A stretch of 7,907 nt of DNA from JBGPBY01 sp041481485. GTDB lineage: Bacteria; Acidobacteriota; Terriglobia; 20CM-2-55-15. Each line of letters begins with the position of its first letter. Positions within the stretch are counted from its first letter, which is position 1. The stretch is from NCBI GenBank assembly GCA_041481485.1, contig JBGPBY010000348.1, forward strand, positions 1 through 7,907. Direction: 5' to 3'. A program made the position numbers and the translations under genes. This document shows positions 6,581-7,907 of this stretch, one piece after another. The notes under the pieces were generated by a model. The model had not been told where the DNA came from and did not search any database. It saw only the letters and a program-made list of their open reading frames with translations.

Positions 6581-7776
6581 TACATGGCTACCTGTTGCGC
6601 GTATCGAACGCGCACGAGATCCTTGATGGTGCTCGATTTCAAATCGACCTCTTCCCGGTTTTCCCCGAGCGCGATGAAGTATCCAGGCCGATTGCGATCG
6701 TCCTCGGCGGCGCGTACCCAGTCTCCTGCAGAATAGGGAACATCGATTACTTTTGCCAGTCCACGTTTCAGACATTCGGAGATCCCATCAATTCCATCGA
6801 TCTGGCCGGCCGCAAAATCAAAAAACTCGAGAATCGCCGCGCGCGATTGGATTTGGGGAAGCAGCGCGTTGTCTCCCAGAAGATTCCGGATGACTACCGA
6901 GTAGGTATCCACTCCACTTACGTGTGGAACGATTGTCGATGCAATGCCGTTACCGCCACCGCGTGCCGCGACTTCGACGAGATACGGAATTTCCTCGCGA
7001 ACGCGATATTCCGCGTGAGACAGACCGGTTTCGAGTCCCAGGATTTCAACAACGGCTCTGGCAGTCTTACGAATTCTGTCCAGGGTCGCATTGGGAAACC
7101 GAGGCGGATACGCCAGTAATCTCGCGACGCACGGATTATGGGCATAGTGCGCCTTCTCAGAAATCGCAAGCACGGAGCAGCGGCCGTTAAGGCTCACGCT
7201 CTCGACAGTAATTTCCACGCCATCGATAAATTGTTCTATGAGGACGCTGGGACCGCCCACTGCGCTTGCAGTGGCATAGGCACTCGCAAGTTGATCGACC
7301 GCGGTAACCAGGCGGACACCCACCGATGACTGGGACTGCAGAGGCTTCACAATGACAGGCATCCCCAGATATGGGATCGCCTCATTTGCTTCCTGAAGCG
7401 AACGGACAACCCGATAGGCCGGCATCGGTATGCCGGAATTCTCGAGAGCTTGCCGCATCGTGAATTTGTTGGTGAAGCGTTCGGCGACCTTCTCCGAGAT
7501 TCCCGGCAGATCGAATGAATCGTTCAGGTATCCCGCGATGGGAACAAGACGGTCCGTCTGATCGGCGAGAATCAGCTGCGGTTTCACTTGCTCCGCTAGT
7601 TTCTTCAAGCCGACGCGGTCGTTCGTATCGATCTGGACAAACTGATCGGCCAGGGCACGTCCCGGAGCATTTGGTGAGATATCGGCCACAATGGTTCCGA
7701 GGCCCAGCATTTTCGCGGACGAGATGAGCCCCAGCTGCCATCGTCCGCCGCCGAGAATAAGAGCCGTTGTTGTCAT
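6580..7776 (-). CDS. ATP-grasp carboxylate-amine ligase
   Basis: ATP-grasp enzyme of 398 residues, of the biotin-carboxylase/PurK-like or L-amino-acid-ligase-like kind: it activates a carboxylate as an acyl phosphate and joins it to an amine. N-terminal Rossmann-like domain: TALILGGGRWQLGLI (4-18) and VADISPNAPGRALAD (30-44). ATP-grasp domain: SEKVAERFTNKFTMR (94-108), VIVKPLQSQSSVGV (141-154) with nucleotide-binding lysine K144, VLIEQFIDGVEITVE (178-192), SHAEYRV (253-259), and VEVAARGGGNGIAS (267-280) with the metal-binding glutamate and catalytic arginine. A C-terminal domain of about 100 residues follows, as in amino-acid ligases. ATG at 7776 gives a canonical N-terminus; the frame is open to 7896 but the extra 40 residues (WAVIDRPYIG...) are translated repeat DNA. 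First gene of the operon; it ends overlapping the amidohydrolase start. Substrates are unknown. Confidence 0.92.
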   Translation of the reverse strand: MTTTALILGGGRWQLGLISSAKMLGLGTIVADISPNAPGRALADQFVQIDTNDRVGLKKLAEQVKPQLILADQTDRLVPIAGYLNDSFDLPGISEKVAERFTNKFTMRQALENSGIPMPAYRVVRSLQEANEAIPYLGMPVIVKPLQSQSSVGVRLVTAVDQLASAYATASAVGGPSVLIEQFIDGVEITVESVSLNGRCSVLAISEKAHYAHNPCVARLLAYPPRFPNATLDRIRKTARAVVEILGLETGLSHAEYRVREEIPYLVEVAARGGGNGIASTIVPHVSGVDTYSVVIRNLLGDNALLPQIQSRAAILEFFDFAAGQIDGIDGISECLKRGLAKVIDVPYSAGDWVRAAEDDRNRPGYFIALGENREEVDLKSSTIKDLVRVRYAQQVAM

Positions 7777-7907
7777 CGATACAAACAGTAACCCAGCGGA
7801 CACAAAGACTTGGAGCAGAATTCTTGAGTGACTGTGGAATCCCGGCTTTGCGCCGCGGCCGCTCCCAATGTAGGGGCGGTCTATGACCGCCCACAATTTT
7901 TAGGAAT
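7777..7907 (-). promoter_or_regulatory. Upstream region of the operon; no clear promoter
   Basis: This 131-base stretch upstream of the first gene should hold its leader and perhaps its promoter. I see no convincing -35/-10 pair and no good Shine-Dalgarno site before ATG 7776. It contains the palindrome at 7869-7895 and a GC-rich patch at 7843-7862 (CGGC-TTTGC-GCCG, then GCGGCCGC), both repeat-like. The promoter may be unusual, or lie beyond the window. Confidence 0.35.
7869..7895. repeat. Palindromic intergenic repeat TGTAGGGGCGGTC/GACCGCCCACA
   Basis: Inverted repeat: GGGCGGTC pairs with GACCGCCC around a three-base TAT centre, with an outer TGT/ACA pair after a two-base bulge. On the plus strand it is followed by ACAATTTTT, so it also resembles an intrinsic terminator for rightward transcripts, although no rightward gene is seen in the window. 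The same 13-base core occurs inverted at 140-152. In the reverse reading it would encode the WAVIDRPY-like peptide that gives spurious N-terminal extensions. Confidence 0.75.

Noticed and set aside
6581..6775. In-frame upstream extension of the amidohydrolase
   Set aside because: It lies inside the ATP-grasp gene, is arginine-rich without family similarity, and the metal motif DCHLHL begins right after the ATG at 6580.
6544..7119. Plus-strand open frame of 191 codons
   Set aside because: Shadow of the ATP-grasp gene, which has complete motifs on the opposite strand.
7257..7274. 7-bp perfect hairpin CCACTGC-GCTT-GCAGTGG
   Set aside because: It lies in the middle of the ATP-grasp coding region with no regulatory context; it is within chance expectation for this length of sequence.
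7777..7896. In-frame upstream extension of the ATP-grasp gene by 40 residues
   Set aside because: The extra residues (WAVIDRPYIGSGRG...) are translated from the palindromic repeat, and the ATP-grasp fold starts cleanly at MTTTALILGGG.

Overview
The window looks like chromosomal DNA from a Gram-negative-type soil or environmental bacterium of moderate GC. The scattered palindromic intergenic repeats (GGGCGGTC and CCCTCTCCC/GGGAGAGGG types) and the weak Shine-Dalgarno sites remind me of Acidobacteriota or related phyla. That is an impression, not a demonstrated assignment.

Layout: all eight credible genes lie on the minus strand, so the operon reads from right to left. Order of transcription: ATP-grasp ligase (7776-6580), TIM-barrel amidohydrolase (6580-5825), PLP aminotransferase (5838-4684), small class I SAM methyltransferase (4680-4081), CmcI-type 'cephalosporin hydroxylase' family methyltransferase (4065-3322), GT4 glycosyltransferase (3296-2187), GT2 glycosyltransferase (2173-1292) and a second GT4-like glycosyltransferase (1301-90). 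Junctions are very tight: overlaps of 1, 14 and 10 nt, and gaps of 3, 15, 25 and 13 nt. One polycistronic transcript with translational coupling is the natural reading. No gap inside the operon exceeds 25 nt.

The three downstream genes are a glycan assembly set. The middle two are probable tailoring methyltransferases. The upstream three (amide/peptide-type ligase, hydrolase, aminotransferase) look like a small pathway that makes and attaches an amine- or amino-acid-like group. Together they suggest synthesis of a decorated surface glycan or a glycosylated small molecule, with O- or N-methylation and an amide-linked substituent. No flippase, polymerase, transporter or nucleotide-sugar enzyme is in the window, so this is probably part of a larger locus or relies on enzymes encoded elsewhere. 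The product cannot be named from sequence alone.

Both edges carry palindromic repeats. Positions 1-138 form a near-perfect fold-back element with smaller hairpins nested in each arm; the last glycosyltransferase runs into it and takes its stop codon and about 20 C-terminal residues from repeat DNA. Positions 7869-7895 hold a second palindrome. Its 13-base core TGTAGGGGCGGTC also occurs, inverted, at 140-152, so the operon is bracketed by inverted copies of one repeat core. Other local structure: an 11-bp tandem duplication that doubles the ribosome binding site of the CmcI-type gene, and a GC-rich hairpin at the 3' end of that same gene.
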